Positions 1 through 7,884 of a stretch of DNA of 31,575 nt are shown piece after piece (positions within the stretch are counted from its first letter, which is position 1; each line of letters starts with the position of its first letter). The position numbers and the translations under genes are program-made. Origin of the DNA: an uncultured Bacillota bacterium (GTDB taxonomy: Bacteria; Bacillota; Limnochordia; Limnochordales; ZCTH02-B6). The stretch covers positions 1 through 31,575 of the forward strand of contig CALFSR010000239.1 in assembly GCA_937916565.1 (NCBI GenBank), in the 5' to 3' direction. The notes under the pieces are model-generated. The model was not told where the DNA came from and ran no database searches. It worked only from the letters and a program-made list of their open reading frames with translations.

Positions 1-2
1 TC

Positions 3-500
3 ATCGGCGGTGGCGCCGAACGGTTCCGGGTGTTTGCCGATATCCACGCGGAGGCGGCCCGGCGGGCGGGCCACGCGCCGCCGCGGCTCAGCATCAACTC
101 CCACGGTTTCATCGCCGACACGTCGCAGGAGGCGATGGACCTGGCATACCCGGCGTGGAAGCTGCAGATGGACCGCATCGGCCGGGAGCGGGGCTGGGGA
201 CCCATGAGCCGGGCCCAGCTCGAGGCGTCGGCCAGCTTGCGGGGAGCCGACTTCATCGGCAGCCCGCAGCAGATCATCGACAAGATCCTGTACCAGCACG
301 AGATCTTCGGGCACGACCGGTTCCTGATGCAGATGACGGTCGGTTCCATCGAGCACGCGAAGGTGCTGCGCTCCATCGAGCTGTTCGGCACGGTGGTGGC
401 GCCCGCCGTCCGCAAGGCTGCCCGCCGTCAGCCGGAGCCGCCCGGCGAAGATCCCTCCGGCGCCGGGCCGAACTCCACAAGCCTCGGCAGCGGCCGGTAA
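3..500 (+). CDS. LLM-class flavin-dependent oxidoreductase, C-terminal part
   Basis: The frame is open from the window edge to TAA at 498-500, so the gene is 5'-truncated and only about 165 C-terminal residues are seen. The sequence SPQQIIDKILYQHEIFGHDRF followed by a stretch ending VLRSIELFGTVVAPAVRKA is typical of the last helix-rich part of bacterial luciferase-like (LLM) monooxygenases, (beta/alpha)8 barrels that use FMNH2 or F420. The cofactor-binding N-terminal half is outside the window, so FMN and F420 use cannot be separated. The last 25 residues are a P/G/S-rich tail encoded in the overlap with the convergent VanW gene. The first in-window start-like codon (GTG at 30) is internal and is not a real start. 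Family confidence is high; substrate is unknown. Confidence 0.85.
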   Translation: MGGGAERFRVFADIHAEAARRAGHAPPRLSINSHGFIADTSQEAMDLAYPAWKLQMDRIGRERGWGPMSRAQLEASASLRGADFIGSPQQIIDKILYQHEIFGHDRFLMQMTVGSIEHAKVLRSIELFGTVVAPAVRKAARRQPEPPGEDPSGAGPNSTSLGSGR

Positions 501-1459
501 GTGTCGACGCCGAGCTCGCGCCGGACGGGCGGCCCGCCGGGATACGTGATGGTCACCGCGGTGCGGACGGTGACCCCGTCCGCACCGGGGACGACCACCC
601 GCTCCTCCCCCGGGGGCAAGGCGGGGTTGGCCCGGCGCACGGTGGAATGGGGCGCGCGGGCCAGCTCCTCCTGGTGCCATTCCACCCGCGGCGGCTCGTA
701 GCTCCCGTACAAGGCGACGTAGAGGGTGTGCCCTTGGACGGCGGCCCAGGCGACGACGGGCGCGTCGCCGTCCACCCGCAGGCGCAGGTCCTTGACGCCC
801 CAGGCGACGGCCGCGTCCCGCCCGGGCGGCACGTAGGGCACGGGCATGCTGTGGGGATGGCGCTCGAGGACGGTCACGCCCGCCAACATGGCGGCGTTGT
901 ACAGGGCCGTGGAGACTTTGCACACGCCCCCTCCGGAGCTCGGCACGAGGCGGCCCCCGATGTAGGACGGGCCGGGGCGGTATCCCCGGGCCTCGGTATA
1001 GGGGCCTAGGATTCCGTTTACGGAAACCGGCTCGCCCGGGCGCAGCACCGTGCCCGCCAAGTAGCCGGCGGCCGCGGCGACGTTGGCGGTTTCCTCAAAC
1101 AATGGATCCGGAAAACTTACTCGGAAGGCGGCCAGCAGGCGGTCGGCGCCGGCGGCGTCCCTTGCCTCAAGGAGGCGCTGCGGGGGATTGACGTACCAGG
1201 GCAGGTCCTGCTCGTGGACGCGGCCGTAGCGGTCCGCCTGGGCCGTCCCCGGCACCCCGCACAGCGCTTCCGCCGCGCCGCGGCCCCAGGTGACCCACAC
1301 GGCGATCGCAACGGCCGCAAGGATCGCCCCTGCCCAGCGCAGCGGCTTGCGCACCGCCCGCAGCAGGCTCGCGGGCAGCGGGATAAGGATGGTCCGGGTT
1401 CGCCGCGAACGGTCCGCCGGCACCAGGATCCCCCCTTGACGACGCTCCGAGAGGCGCAA
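428..1459 (-). CDS. VanW family protein, membrane-anchored
   Basis: The 343-residue product has a basic N-terminus, one hydrophobic helix at about residues 41-58, and an extracytoplasmic VanW domain with the signature SSGGGVCKVSTALYNAA near residues 174-190. VanW proteins are found in cell-wall related settings, including vancomycin-resistance clusters, but their biochemical role is not established. Two starts are possible. The TTG at 1459 is preceded by GGGAG at 5 nt. A GTG at 1423 (codon 13) is preceded by AAGGGGGGA at 5 nt and may be the stronger site. The last ~24 codons overlap the convergent oxidoreductase by 73 nt. No partner gene of a Van resistance operon (vanA, vanH, vanX) is present, so resistance is not implied. 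Confidence 0.85.
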   Translation of the reverse strand: MRLSERRQGGILVPADRSRRTRTILIPLPASLLRAVRKPLRWAGAILAAVAIAVWVTWGRGAAEALCGVPGTAQADRYGRVHEQDLPWYVNPPQRLLEARDAAGADRLLAAFRVSFPDPLFEETANVAAAAGYLAGTVLRPGEPVSVNGILGPYTEARGYRPGPSYIGGRLVPSSGGGVCKVSTALYNAAMLAGVTVLERHPHSMPVPYVPPGRDAAVAWGVKDLRLRVDGDAPVVAWAAVQGHTLYVALYGSYEPPRVEWHQEELARAPHSTVRRANPALPPGEERVVVPGADGVTVRTAVTITYPGGPPVRRELGVDTYRPLPRLVEFGPAPEGSSPGGSG

Positions 1460-1719
1460 AATGGCTCCCGCTCACGCGTATGTGGCCGCCCGGGGCGGGA
1501 TGCCGGTCCCGGCCTTGCCCGGGCGCGGCTTTGCCTGTGCGCGGGTTTCCAAGGGGGGTGATTCCCGTGTCATCGCCGTCTCACAGATGTCTCGCCCGGG
1601 CCGCGGCGCCCCCTTGACGGCAGGATATGGCATTCTTTCCCTCGAATACGAGTCACTGTTAATTACAGCCGGGAACAAAGTGCACCCGGACTGTTCACAA
1701 GGAGGAGGAGGTCTGCGAT

Positions 1720-2229
1720 ATGCGCCGCTCGATGTTGGTCCTTGCTGTCTTGGCTGTTTTCGCGGTGGCTGTCGCTGCCTACCCCGCTCCGGCGGCCGCT
1801 CAAAGCGGCTGGATCGCCGCGGGCGTTTGGGTGGGCAACGCCGGCACGAACTACGCCTACCTGACGGGCGAACTGTACATTTCCGACAAGGCGTCCCTGG
1901 GCATTGAGTACCAGGCCCAGGAGATCGCCGTCAGCGTCTGGTACGGCCTGAACCGGGGCTTCTACGGCCAGGTGGCCTTCTCGGACTATAGCCCCCGCTG
2001 GGAGGCGGGCGTCTGGGGCTCCACCATGCTGTCTAGCACCATCGAGGCCGCGGCCTGGATCGGCGCCACGTCCCACCTCAAGGACGGCGAGAAGGTCGAG
2101 TTCACCGCCCGCGCCGAGGCCTACGTGCCCTTTGGCCGCTCCCTGTTCGGCCTGATCGGCGTGGACGGCGTGTTCGTGGACGGCAAGCACTCGTTCACCG
2201 GCCGCGTCGGCATCGGCACCAACTTCTAA
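1720..2229 (+). CDS. Exported small beta-barrel-like protein (possible outer-membrane protein)
   Basis: The 169-residue product starts with a clear Sec signal peptide (MRRSML, hydrophobic core, then AAAQS; cleavage near residue 28). The mature part has about ten short alternating hydrophobic/polar segments rich in Gly, Tyr, Trp and Phe, separated by turns such as GNAGT, SDK, NRG and DGE, and ends in GIGTNF with a C-terminal Phe. This is the look of an 8- to 10-strand outer-membrane barrel, including the terminal aromatic residue used by the BAM machinery. I do not recognise a specific family. The start has a strong AAGGAGGAGGAGG ribosome site and the gene is followed by a strong hairpin, so it is probably monocistronic. 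Alternative: a soluble secreted beta protein of a monoderm cell. Confidence 0.8.
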   Translation: MRRSMLVLAVLAVFAVAVAAYPAPAAAQSGWIAAGVWVGNAGTNYAYLTGELYISDKASLGIEYQAQEIAVSVWYGLNRGFYGQVAFSDYSPRWEAGVWGSTMLSSTIEAAAWIGATSHLKDGEKVEFTARAEAYVPFGRSLFGLIGVDGVFVDGKHSFTGRVGIGTNF

Positions 2230-2264
2230 ATCCGGCGGTCCGGCGGGTCTGACACGGATTGTTG

Positions 2265-2302
2265 CGGGGCACGGCCACGAGCGGCCGTGCCCCGTTCTAT
2301 TT
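2265..2302 (+). terminator. Intrinsic terminator after the beta-barrel gene
   Basis: There is a perfect 12-bp stem, CGGGGCACGGCC (2265-2276) with GGCCGTGCCCCG (2283-2294), a 6-nt loop and then the T-rich stretch TTCTATTT. It lies 35 bp after the stop of the 1720 gene. On the other strand it sits after the convergent M14-like gene and could work in both directions. Confidence 0.75.
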
Positions 2303-2338
2303 GCGGCGGCCTCGCAAGGCCGTGGGACGGTCCCGGGT

Positions 2339-3244
2339 TCATCCGGCGGCTGCCGTGCGGTACTGCTCGGGCACGATGCGCTCGCCCCGCTCGATGAGGC
2401 CGTACCAGCGCAGGAACTCCTCCGCGAACGCCTTGTGCCAGCGGACGCGGGTGTCAAGGCGGGTCTTGTAGGCGGTGGCTTCGGCGATAAACGCCGGGAT
2501 TCCCAGGTCCGCGCCGGCCTTGCGGGCAAGGGACCCGGCCACGGGCGGGCCGACGACTCTAAACCGGTAGGTGCGCCGGTCGCGGACGTGGTGGGTGGTG
2601 ACGTACGCGGCGGCGGAAGCGGCAAAGCGCCGGGCGTCGCCGGCCGCATAGGTGATGAGGGTTTGGCCGACCGAGTCGTGGCGGCCGTAGATGCCCCAAC
2701 CCTCGTGCAGGTCCAATAGCGCCTCCGGCTGGAACTCCTCGACCACCGCCCAGATCTCGCGGGCCAGGGCGGTCAGCGGCTCCTTGCCGGCGGGAAACTG
2801 GCGGTTGAGGTCGACGCCGCCCGTGCCGGTGCGCCGCCCCCGGGCGACGGCGGATGCGTGGGCCTTGGGCAGGACGACAAGGGTGCCCCGGTCGATGGGC
2901 CAGTCCTTGATGGCTTCCGCGGCCAGGCGGCCCGACGTCTCGTCGCCGTGCACGCCGCCGGTGATCATCACGGTGGGCCCGGGCTCGGCGGCGCGGATGA
3001 CGTAGACCTCGGTTTCGTCGGGTGTACCCGCCCTGAGCGTCCGGACCTCCCGGGTCGGCCCGTCCTGCGCCGCTTCTCCGGCGGCCGCCTCCGCGGTCGC
3101 TGATTCGGCGGCTCCAGGTGTGACGCCGGCCTGTTGTGCGCCGGCTGCTTCTGCGCGGGCCGCTTCTGCGCCGGCCGCCCCCGCCCACGACGCGGCGGCG
3201 AGGACAAGGATCAGCGCGGCAAGCAATGTCGAAAGTCGTTTCAC
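2339..3244 (-). CDS. Secreted M14/aspartoacylase-like zinc hydrolase
   Basis: The 301-residue product has a signal peptide (residues 1-24) and an Ala/Glu/Gly-rich linker to about residue 64. A succinylglutamate desuccinylase/aspartoacylase-type M14 carboxypeptidase domain follows. Visible zinc ligands are GGVHGDE (H99, E102) and LDLHEG (H180); DLNRQFP (145-151) is the substrate-binding Asn-Arg motif and E255 in AFIAEA fits the catalytic Glu. The family hydrolyses amide bonds of acylated amino acids or of peptides. Because this copy is exported, a cell-wall peptide or extracellular peptide substrate is plausible, but that is inference. The start is GTG at 3244, with GGGGGGA 6 nt upstream. It is divergent from the SIMPL gene. 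Confidence 0.85.
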   Translation of the reverse strand: MKRLSTLLAALILVLAAASWAGAAGAEAARAEAAGAQQAGVTPGAAESATAEAAAGEAAQDGPTREVRTLRAGTPDETEVYVIRAAEPGPTVMITGGVHGDETSGRLAAEAIKDWPIDRGTLVVLPKAHASAVARGRRTGTGGVDLNRQFPAGKEPLTALAREIWAVVEEFQPEALLDLHEGWGIYGRHDSVGQTLITYAAGDARRFAASAAAYVTTHHVRDRRTYRFRVVGPPVAGSLARKAGADLGIPAFIAEATAYKTRLDTRVRWHKAFAEEFLRWYGLIERGERIVPEQYRTAAAG

Positions 3245-3446
3245 GGCTCATCCCCCCAGGGCCGATTACGCACCCCGGGGGAACACCGCCTGCCGGGGGC
3301 TCCTGGCCCCGTTGCCAAGGATTGCGGGCGCTTTCCCGACGCCCAGCGGCGGCGCCCGGGAGGCGGGGCCGCCCTTCCGGGCAGGAAGTCCTCGGCACCG
3401 GGGGCGAAATGTTGTTCCACGAAACCCAAAGAATGGAGGCACCCTC

Positions 3447-4166
3447 ATGAAGCTGAATCAGGTGTCCGCCGCAGGGAGGCTGGCCGTCGTCCTCGCGGCC
3501 TGCCTGGGACTTGTCGTCATGGGGAACGGGCTCGTGCTCGCCCAGGAGGGGCCGGGCGGCGACGCCCATTGGGCCACCGTCACGGTGACCGGCACCGGGC
3601 GGGTTTCCCGGGAAGCGGCCCGGGCCGTCGTGGACACGGTGGTGGAGGGGATCGGAGAGACGCCCGCGGACGCCGAAGAGGCGGTGCGCTCGAGCTTCGC
3701 AGCCATCCGCGAGGCGGTGGCGGCCCTCGGCTATGAACTTGTGCCCGGGCAGTTTTCCCTCAACCCGCACTGGGAGTATCCGCCCGAGGGCGGGGCGTAC
3801 CAGCACGGTTACGAAGCCCGTCGCTACATCCAGATCATCGTCCCGGACGCGAGCCGCATCGGCGAAGCGCTGCAGGAGCTGCTCAACGCCGGTCTCACCG
3901 CCGTCTACAACGTGAGCTACCTCGCGGGCGATCCGGCGGAAGCGCGGGCGGAGGCCATCCGCCTGGCGCTTGAGGATGCCCGGCAGCAGGCGGAGTTCGT
4001 CGCCCTTCATAGCGGCCTCGCCCTCGGCCGCATCATGACCATCTCGGTCAGCGACGGCTGGCCGGGCATATACGACGGGGTGGGCATGGCCAGCGCCCAG
4101 ATGGAGCCGTCGCCGGTCTCGGTGCAGGTGTCGGTGACGGTCACCTACGAGCTCACGCTGCCTTAG
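3447..4166 (+). CDS. SIMPL (DUF541) domain-containing exported protein
   Basis: The 239-residue product has a signal peptide ending near LVLAQ (residue 33), followed by a SIMPL/DUF541 domain: ATVTVTGTGRVSREA, a helix with ADAEEAVRSSFAAIREAV, LNPHWEYPPEG, then YEARRYIQIIVPDASRIGEAL and the final strand VSVQVSVTVTYEL. SIMPL proteins (for example E. coli YggE, Brucella BP26) are periplasmic or secreted and form ring-like oligomers; their function is poorly defined, with reported links to oxidative stress. ATG at 3447 is chosen because GGAGG sits 8 nt upstream and the signal peptide begins there, although the frame is open much further upstream. The stop codon lies inside a short tandem repeat. 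Confidence 0.9.
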   Translation: MKLNQVSAAGRLAVVLAACLGLVVMGNGLVLAQEGPGGDAHWATVTVTGTGRVSREAARAVVDTVVEGIGETPADAEEAVRSSFAAIREAVAALGYELVPGQFSLNPHWEYPPEGGAYQHGYEARRYIQIIVPDASRIGEALQELLNAGLTAVYNVSYLAGDPAEARAEAIRLALEDARQQAEFVALHSGLALGRIMTISVSDGWPGIYDGVGMASAQMEPSPVSVQVSVTVTYELTLP

Positions 4167-4195
4167 ACTCCTTAGACCCTTAGACGCCTTAGACG
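4161..4195 (+). repeat. Four-copy CCTTAGAC tandem repeat at the SIMPL stop codon
   Basis: The units CCTTAGACT, CCTTAGAC, CCTTAGACG and CCTTAGACG follow one another at 4161-4195. The first copy supplies the TAG stop of the SIMPL gene (4164-4166). It looks like slippage-type duplication of the gene end. Confidence 0.8.
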
Positions 4196-4264
4196 CCTGA
4201 AGGCGCGTCTGCCCCTCCGCTCGCGGCTTGGGCCCGGCGCGCAAGGGAAAGACGATCCGAACGA

Positions 4265-4306
4265 AAGGCGCCGTGCTCCCTTTCCGGGGCGCGGCGCCTT
4301 GCTTTG
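4265..4306 (+). terminator. Hairpin after the SIMPL gene, probable terminator
   Basis: A 15-bp stem (4265-4279 with 4286-4300, including two G-U pairs in RNA) has the 6-nt loop CTTTCC and is followed by GCTTTGCC. The T tract is weak, but the stem is long and sits between two plus-strand genes, 98 bp after the SIMPL stop. Confidence 0.6.
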
Positions 4307-4342
4307 CCGGGCGTCGCGCCCTTTTGTACCACAACTTGGCCC

Positions 4343-4371
4343 TGGTGACCGCCGGCGCCGGCCGATATACT
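4343..4371 (+). promoter_or_regulatory. Putative promoter of the coiled-coil protein gene
   Basis: TATACT (4366-4371) is a good -10 element; TGGTGA (4343-4348) at 17 bp is only a weak -35. The ribosome site AAGGAG follows closely, so the leader would be very short. Confidence 0.35.
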
Positions 4372-4393
4372 GCAAGCGGAAAGGAGTGGGAAC

Positions 4394-5026
4394 ATGCGTT
4401 CATACGTCAAGCCCATCGCGGTGCTGGCCCTGGCCTTGGCCGTCGCGGGGACCGCTTTCGCCGTGGCCCTGGCTAACAGCCCGGGCGGTGTCTCCCAGGC
4501 GCAGGCCGAACTCGCCCCCGGCGAGGACGCCGCGGCAGCTGCCGGCGCGCCTCAAGATGCTGACGACATTCCGGCCGGGGACGCGGGCCAGGCAGGCGAC
4601 GGCGCTGTTATGGATCCGGCCGGCGACGGTGCCGCTGCGAACCTGGTGGACGACTCCGCGGCGGATGAGGCGGACCGGGCCGCCCTGCTGGCCCGGTGGG
4701 ACGAGCTGATGCTGGAGCGCCGGCGCCTTGCCGCGGAGATGCGGCAGGTGGAACGGGAGATGCTTGCCATCGCCCGGGAGCTTTGGCCGCTTGAGTGGGA
4801 GCGGACCCGCGGCCGCATTCTCGAGCGGCTCGAGGAGTATGAAGAGCGCATGGGCGAGTACGGCGAAGAGATCGCCGAGTGGGTCCCGCCGGCCCTGGTG
4901 GACTACATCGCCCAGCGCACGGGCCGGACTCCCGAGGAAGTCCGCAGGCTCATCGAGTCGGGGCAGTGGCGCGAGCTCTGGAACGCCGTGCGGGGCAGGG
5001 AAGCGGAGAGCGGCCAGCTGCAGTAA
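4394..5026 (+). CDS. Exported coiled-coil protein, unknown function
   Basis: The 210-residue product has a signal peptide (residues 1-27, AVALANS) and an acidic Ala/Gly/Asp-rich low-complexity segment (about 37-92). A charged helical region with heptad-like spacing follows (about 91-163; ALLARWDELMLERRRLAAEM and LERLEEYEERMGEYGEEIAEW). The C-terminal part reads ALVDYIAQRTGRTPEEVRRL, resembling a small helix-turn-helix-like fold with a TGRTPEEV turn. I do not recognise a family. The start has AAGGAG 8 nt upstream. It ends only 4 bp from the convergent GT39 gene. A role in the envelope is suggested only by export and by the neighbouring exported proteins. Confidence 0.8.
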   Translation: MRSYVKPIAVLALALAVAGTAFAVALANSPGGVSQAQAELAPGEDAAAAAGAPQDADDIPAGDAGQAGDGAVMDPAGDGAAANLVDDSAADEADRAALLARWDELMLERRRLAAEMRQVEREMLAIARELWPLEWERTRGRILERLEEYEERMGEYGEEIAEWVPPALVDYIAQRTGRTPEEVRRLIESGQWRELWNAVRGREAESGQLQ

Positions 5027-5030
5027 TCTC

Positions 5031-6686
5031 TCACAGCTCCCCAGGCGGGGCGGGCGCTTTGTCCTGCCCCGCCTGCGTTCCTCTCACCAGCACCCCGGGT
5101 CCCTCGCCGGCGACGACCGCGGCTTCCGGCAGTTCCGCGAGCATCGCCTCGGGGACGATGGCGAGCACCGACGGATCCGCGAGCAGCCCGCGCACCTCTT
5201 GCGCGGAGTGCACGAACAACACCGGCCGAGGGGAGTAGCGGCTTGCGTAAAAGGCCGAACTCGCGTCGCCGTAGGCGCTCACCAGCTGCGCTCCGGCCGC
5301 AAGCTCCGTCCCCGCCGCCGCCACCAGCGCCTTGACGGGCTTGTACTGCTCCAGGCGGGGCGCGAGCAGCATCGTAAACACGACCATCCCCACGAGCGCC
5401 GTCGCGCCGAACCCGTACACCAACACCCGGGCGTCGCCCCGCCAGGCAAAGGCGGCACGCGTGAGCAGCATGCCGGCCACGAGCGCCGCGGGCAGGGCGT
5501 AGAGGAGACGGTGCACGTCCTCATACCCCGCAGGCACCATGGGACGCAAGGCGGCCAGGGCGGCGGCGAAAACCGCGCCCGCCCCGACCGACAGCCATAA
5601 GGTCACGAGAAACGCGCGCGCAGCCCCGGGCCGCTGCAGCCGCTCCTCGCACCAGACGCCGGTCATGACGGCCAAGGGGAGAAACGCGGGCAGGATGTAC
5701 CCGGGCAATTTCGTGCGCGAGGCGGAGAAGAACACAAGGACCACCAGGAACCAGGCGACCAGCAACCAATGGGCCCGCCGTTGCGCGTGGGAGCGGCCCG
5801 TCCCCGGGCCCCGCAGGCCGCCGGCGGCGAAGCCTGTCCACGGCAAGAAGCCGACGGTGAGCACGACCAGGTAGAAGTACCAGGGGTAGCCGTGCTCTTC
5901 CAGCGGCTGGGTAAAGCGGGCGAACATGTGGTAGCCGAAGTAGTCGTTCCACCACGCTTCACCGGCCCGCGCGTAGATCGCCGCGTGCCACGGCAACGCC
6001 ACCGCGAGAAACAGCCCCAGCGCGATCAGCGACTCGCGCCGCCACACAAGCTGCCACAGCTTCCGCGGGCCAAAATAAAGCAAAGCCGTGCCGCCAACCA
6101 GAATGACGGCCACCGGGCCCTTGGTCAGTACTCCCAAAGCCAAGGCCACACCGAGCCACGCGTAGGCTGCTGCCGGCGCGGCTCCGCCAGTACCTGCCGG
6201 GCCGGCCCCGTAGCCGGCCGCGCCGCCCACCGCCGCCGGCGCCAGCCGGGCCAACTGGTAGACGGCAAGGCCGATGAAAAAGCTTAGGCCGGCGTCCATC
6301 AAGCCCATCCGCCCGGCCACGAACCACCCCAGCGTCGCCGGCAGCACCAGCGCGGCCAGTACGCCGGCCCCGTGGGAGTGCAGCCGGCGCCCGAAGGCGT
6401 AGACGAGCGCCATCCCTGCCAGCGCAAACGCGTATGTACCGACCCGGGCGGCAAGCTCCACCGGGCCGAGCACCTTCATCGCGGCCGCGCCGATCCAGAG
6501 GAGCAGGGGCGGCTTGTCAAAGCGGGGACCGCCGTTGAAGACCGGAAACACCCAGTCGCCCGACTCGGCCATATTGCGGCTGATGTCGGCATAGATCGCC
6601 TCGTCGATGTCCCACAGGCTCGCTCCGCCCAGCCCAAGGCCGTATACAGCCGCGACGATGACGATGAGAAGGACCAGGTCCCTCAC
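5031..6686 (-). CDS. GT39-family (ArnT/PMT-like) membrane glycosyltransferase
   Basis: The product is about 551 residues with roughly 10-12 hydrophobic helices. The first outer loop carries WDIDEAIYADISRNM (D26, D28, E29), the acidic motif typical of GT-C enzymes of the GT39/ArnT class, and GPRFDKPPLLLW follows. Such enzymes take a sugar from a polyprenyl-phosphate carrier at the outer face of the membrane and attach it to lipid or protein. The start chosen is GTG at 6686, whose GTGA overlaps the stop of the upstream PHP gene by 4 nt, with GGGGG 7 nt upstream; the frame also extends to 6731 within the PHP gene. It is the last gene of the minus-strand glycosylation cluster. The acceptor is unknown. 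Confidence 0.85.
   Translation of the reverse strand: MRDLVLLIVIVAAVYGLGLGGASLWDIDEAIYADISRNMAESGDWVFPVFNGGPRFDKPPLLLWIGAAAMKVLGPVELAARVGTYAFALAGMALVYAFGRRLHSHGAGVLAALVLPATLGWFVAGRMGLMDAGLSFFIGLAVYQLARLAPAAVGGAAGYGAGPAGTGGAAPAAAYAWLGVALALGVLTKGPVAVILVGGTALLYFGPRKLWQLVWRRESLIALGLFLAVALPWHAAIYARAGEAWWNDYFGYHMFARFTQPLEEHGYPWYFYLVVLTVGFLPWTGFAAGGLRGPGTGRSHAQRRAHWLLVAWFLVVLVFFSASRTKLPGYILPAFLPLAVMTGVWCEERLQRPGAARAFLVTLWLSVGAGAVFAAALAALRPMVPAGYEDVHRLLYALPAALVAGMLLTRAAFAWRGDARVLVYGFGATALVGMVVFTMLLAPRLEQYKPVKALVAAAGTELAAGAQLVSAYGDASSAFYASRYSPRPVLFVHSAQEVRGLLADPSVLAIVPEAMLAELPEAAVVAGEGPGVLVRGTQAGQDKAPAPPGEL
5042..5080 (+). terminator. Hairpin inside the 3' end of the convergent gene, possible terminator
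   Basis: CAGGCGGGGC (5042-5051) pairs perfectly with GCCCCGCCTG (5066-5075) across a 14-nt loop, followed by CGTTCCTCTC. It lies just after the coiled-coil gene and inside the last codons of the GT39 gene. The T tract is poor. Confidence 0.35.
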
Positions 6687-7846
6687 GGCTGCACCCCCGT
6701 CCCGCTCACGATCCAGAACGGCTGCGACCAAGCCCGGCCTCCCGTCGCCCGCTCGACGACCTCGACCCGCACAAATCCCTCGTCGCCCCGGGGCCGGTAG
6801 CGAACGGGCAACGGCCCCGTGATGCGGGCGGCGACGTCGCCCGACGCCTCGACAAACACGACGTCAAACTCCGCCGCCTGCGCCGCCGCTGGCGTTGTGG
6901 CCGGCGCGACCACGATGTCGCCGCCGAGCGCGCCAAACTCCACCTGCGGCCCGGTGGATGCGTAGAGGCTTCCCCGCAGCAGCGCTTCCCGAAGAGCCGG
7001 AAGCGTCTTGGCCTCGGCTTTCACCATGGTCCAGCCGTGATCAAACTGGCCGATGTGATGGGAATCGTCCACGGCCACGGCCCACACGGGCGCGTCGGGT
7101 CCCCGCCGGACGGCGACTTCGTGCCAGATGCGCGTGTCCAGGTCCGGGTCTGAATGGGGGTTGCGCACCTCCATCAAGGTAATCTGGGGCGCAGCCAGCA
7201 GGTGGCGCAGCTCCCAGACGCCGGAGCCCAGGTTTCCCGGCCAGTTGGGGTGGGCCGCGGACACAATCGCCCCTTGGGCGAGGGCCGCGTCAAAGCGCTC
7301 CCGGGCCGAGCCGCGGCTAACGTGCTCGCGCACGAACAACAGGACCGCGTGATGGCCCAAGGGCCAGAAAGGAAACGCCACGGTGTTTTCCTCGGCGGGG
7401 ATGACCAAGAGCCCCTCCGGGACGTCGCCGGGAATCGTGACGGCGTCATGGTCTGTGAGGGCGACGAAGTCGTATCCGCCCGCGGCGTAGGCGGCCAGCG
7501 CCTCCGCCACGGTCCACTTGCCGTCGATGGACTGGTCCGTGTGGACGTGCAGCTGGACTTTGTACCACTGGCCGGGAACGGCGTACGGATCGCGGATCAC
7601 GGGCTCCTCCCCGGGGGACACGCTGACCGCCAGCGCCGCCAGCGCCTGCTCCAGCGGCGGCACCTCGGCCACGTCCCGCCGGTTTTGCACCGCCTTGAAA
7701 CCGGCGAGCAGCCCGAGGGCCAGGAGGAGCGCGAGGAAATACTTCCCGATGCGCAAGAGGACCCGGGCGGCTCGCCGCGCCGGCCCTCCCTGCGTCCGGC
7801 TTGGCCTCCGGGCCTGGCTTGGTCGATGAACAGGCTTCCCGCGCAC
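6683..7846 (-). CDS. Membrane-anchored PHP-domain metal-dependent phosphoesterase
   Basis: The 387-residue product has a basic N-terminus, one helix at about residues 34-50, and an external PHP domain. The metal ligands are visible in order: LHVHTD (H100, H102), LTDHD (D132, H133), PAEEN (E152), GHHAVLL (H165 or H166), AAHPN (H199) and VDDSHH (D261, H263). PHP proteins use two or three metals to cleave phosphate esters (histidinol phosphatase, polymerase X exonuclease, nucleotide and sugar phosphatases). Placed outside the membrane and coupled by a 4-nt overlap to a GT39 transferase, it could act on a phosphorylated glycan, lipid or teichoic-type polymer; that is inference. The start is GTG at 7846, with GGGTGA just upstream. 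Confidence 0.85.
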   Translation of the reverse strand: MRGKPVHRPSQARRPSRTQGGPARRAARVLLRIGKYFLALLLALGLLAGFKAVQNRRDVAEVPPLEQALAALAVSVSPGEEPVIRDPYAVPGQWYKVQLHVHTDQSIDGKWTVAEALAAYAAGGYDFVALTDHDAVTIPGDVPEGLLVIPAEENTVAFPFWPLGHHAVLLFVREHVSRGSARERFDAALAQGAIVSAAHPNWPGNLGSGVWELRHLLAAPQITLMEVRNPHSDPDLDTRIWHEVAVRRGPDAPVWAVAVDDSHHIGQFDHGWTMVKAEAKTLPALREALLRGSLYASTGPQVEFGALGGDIVVAPATTPAAAQAAEFDVVFVEASGDVAARITGPLPVRYRPRGDEGFVRVEVVERATGGRAWSQPFWIVSGTGVQP

Positions 7847-7884
7847 GGCTCACCCGTCCCTTCGTCGATTGCCCGCCGGCAGTA

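Noticed and set aside
428..1459. VanW as evidence for a vancomycin-resistance cluster
   Set aside because: No vanA/B ligase, vanH, vanX, vanS or vanR gene is nearby; VanW-family proteins are widespread outside resistance operons.
2559..4403. Long minus-strand open frame (614 codons) across the SIMPL gene
   Set aside because: It overlaps the well-supported SIMPL gene and part of the M14-like gene in another frame, and has an Arg/Gly/Pro-rich shadow composition.
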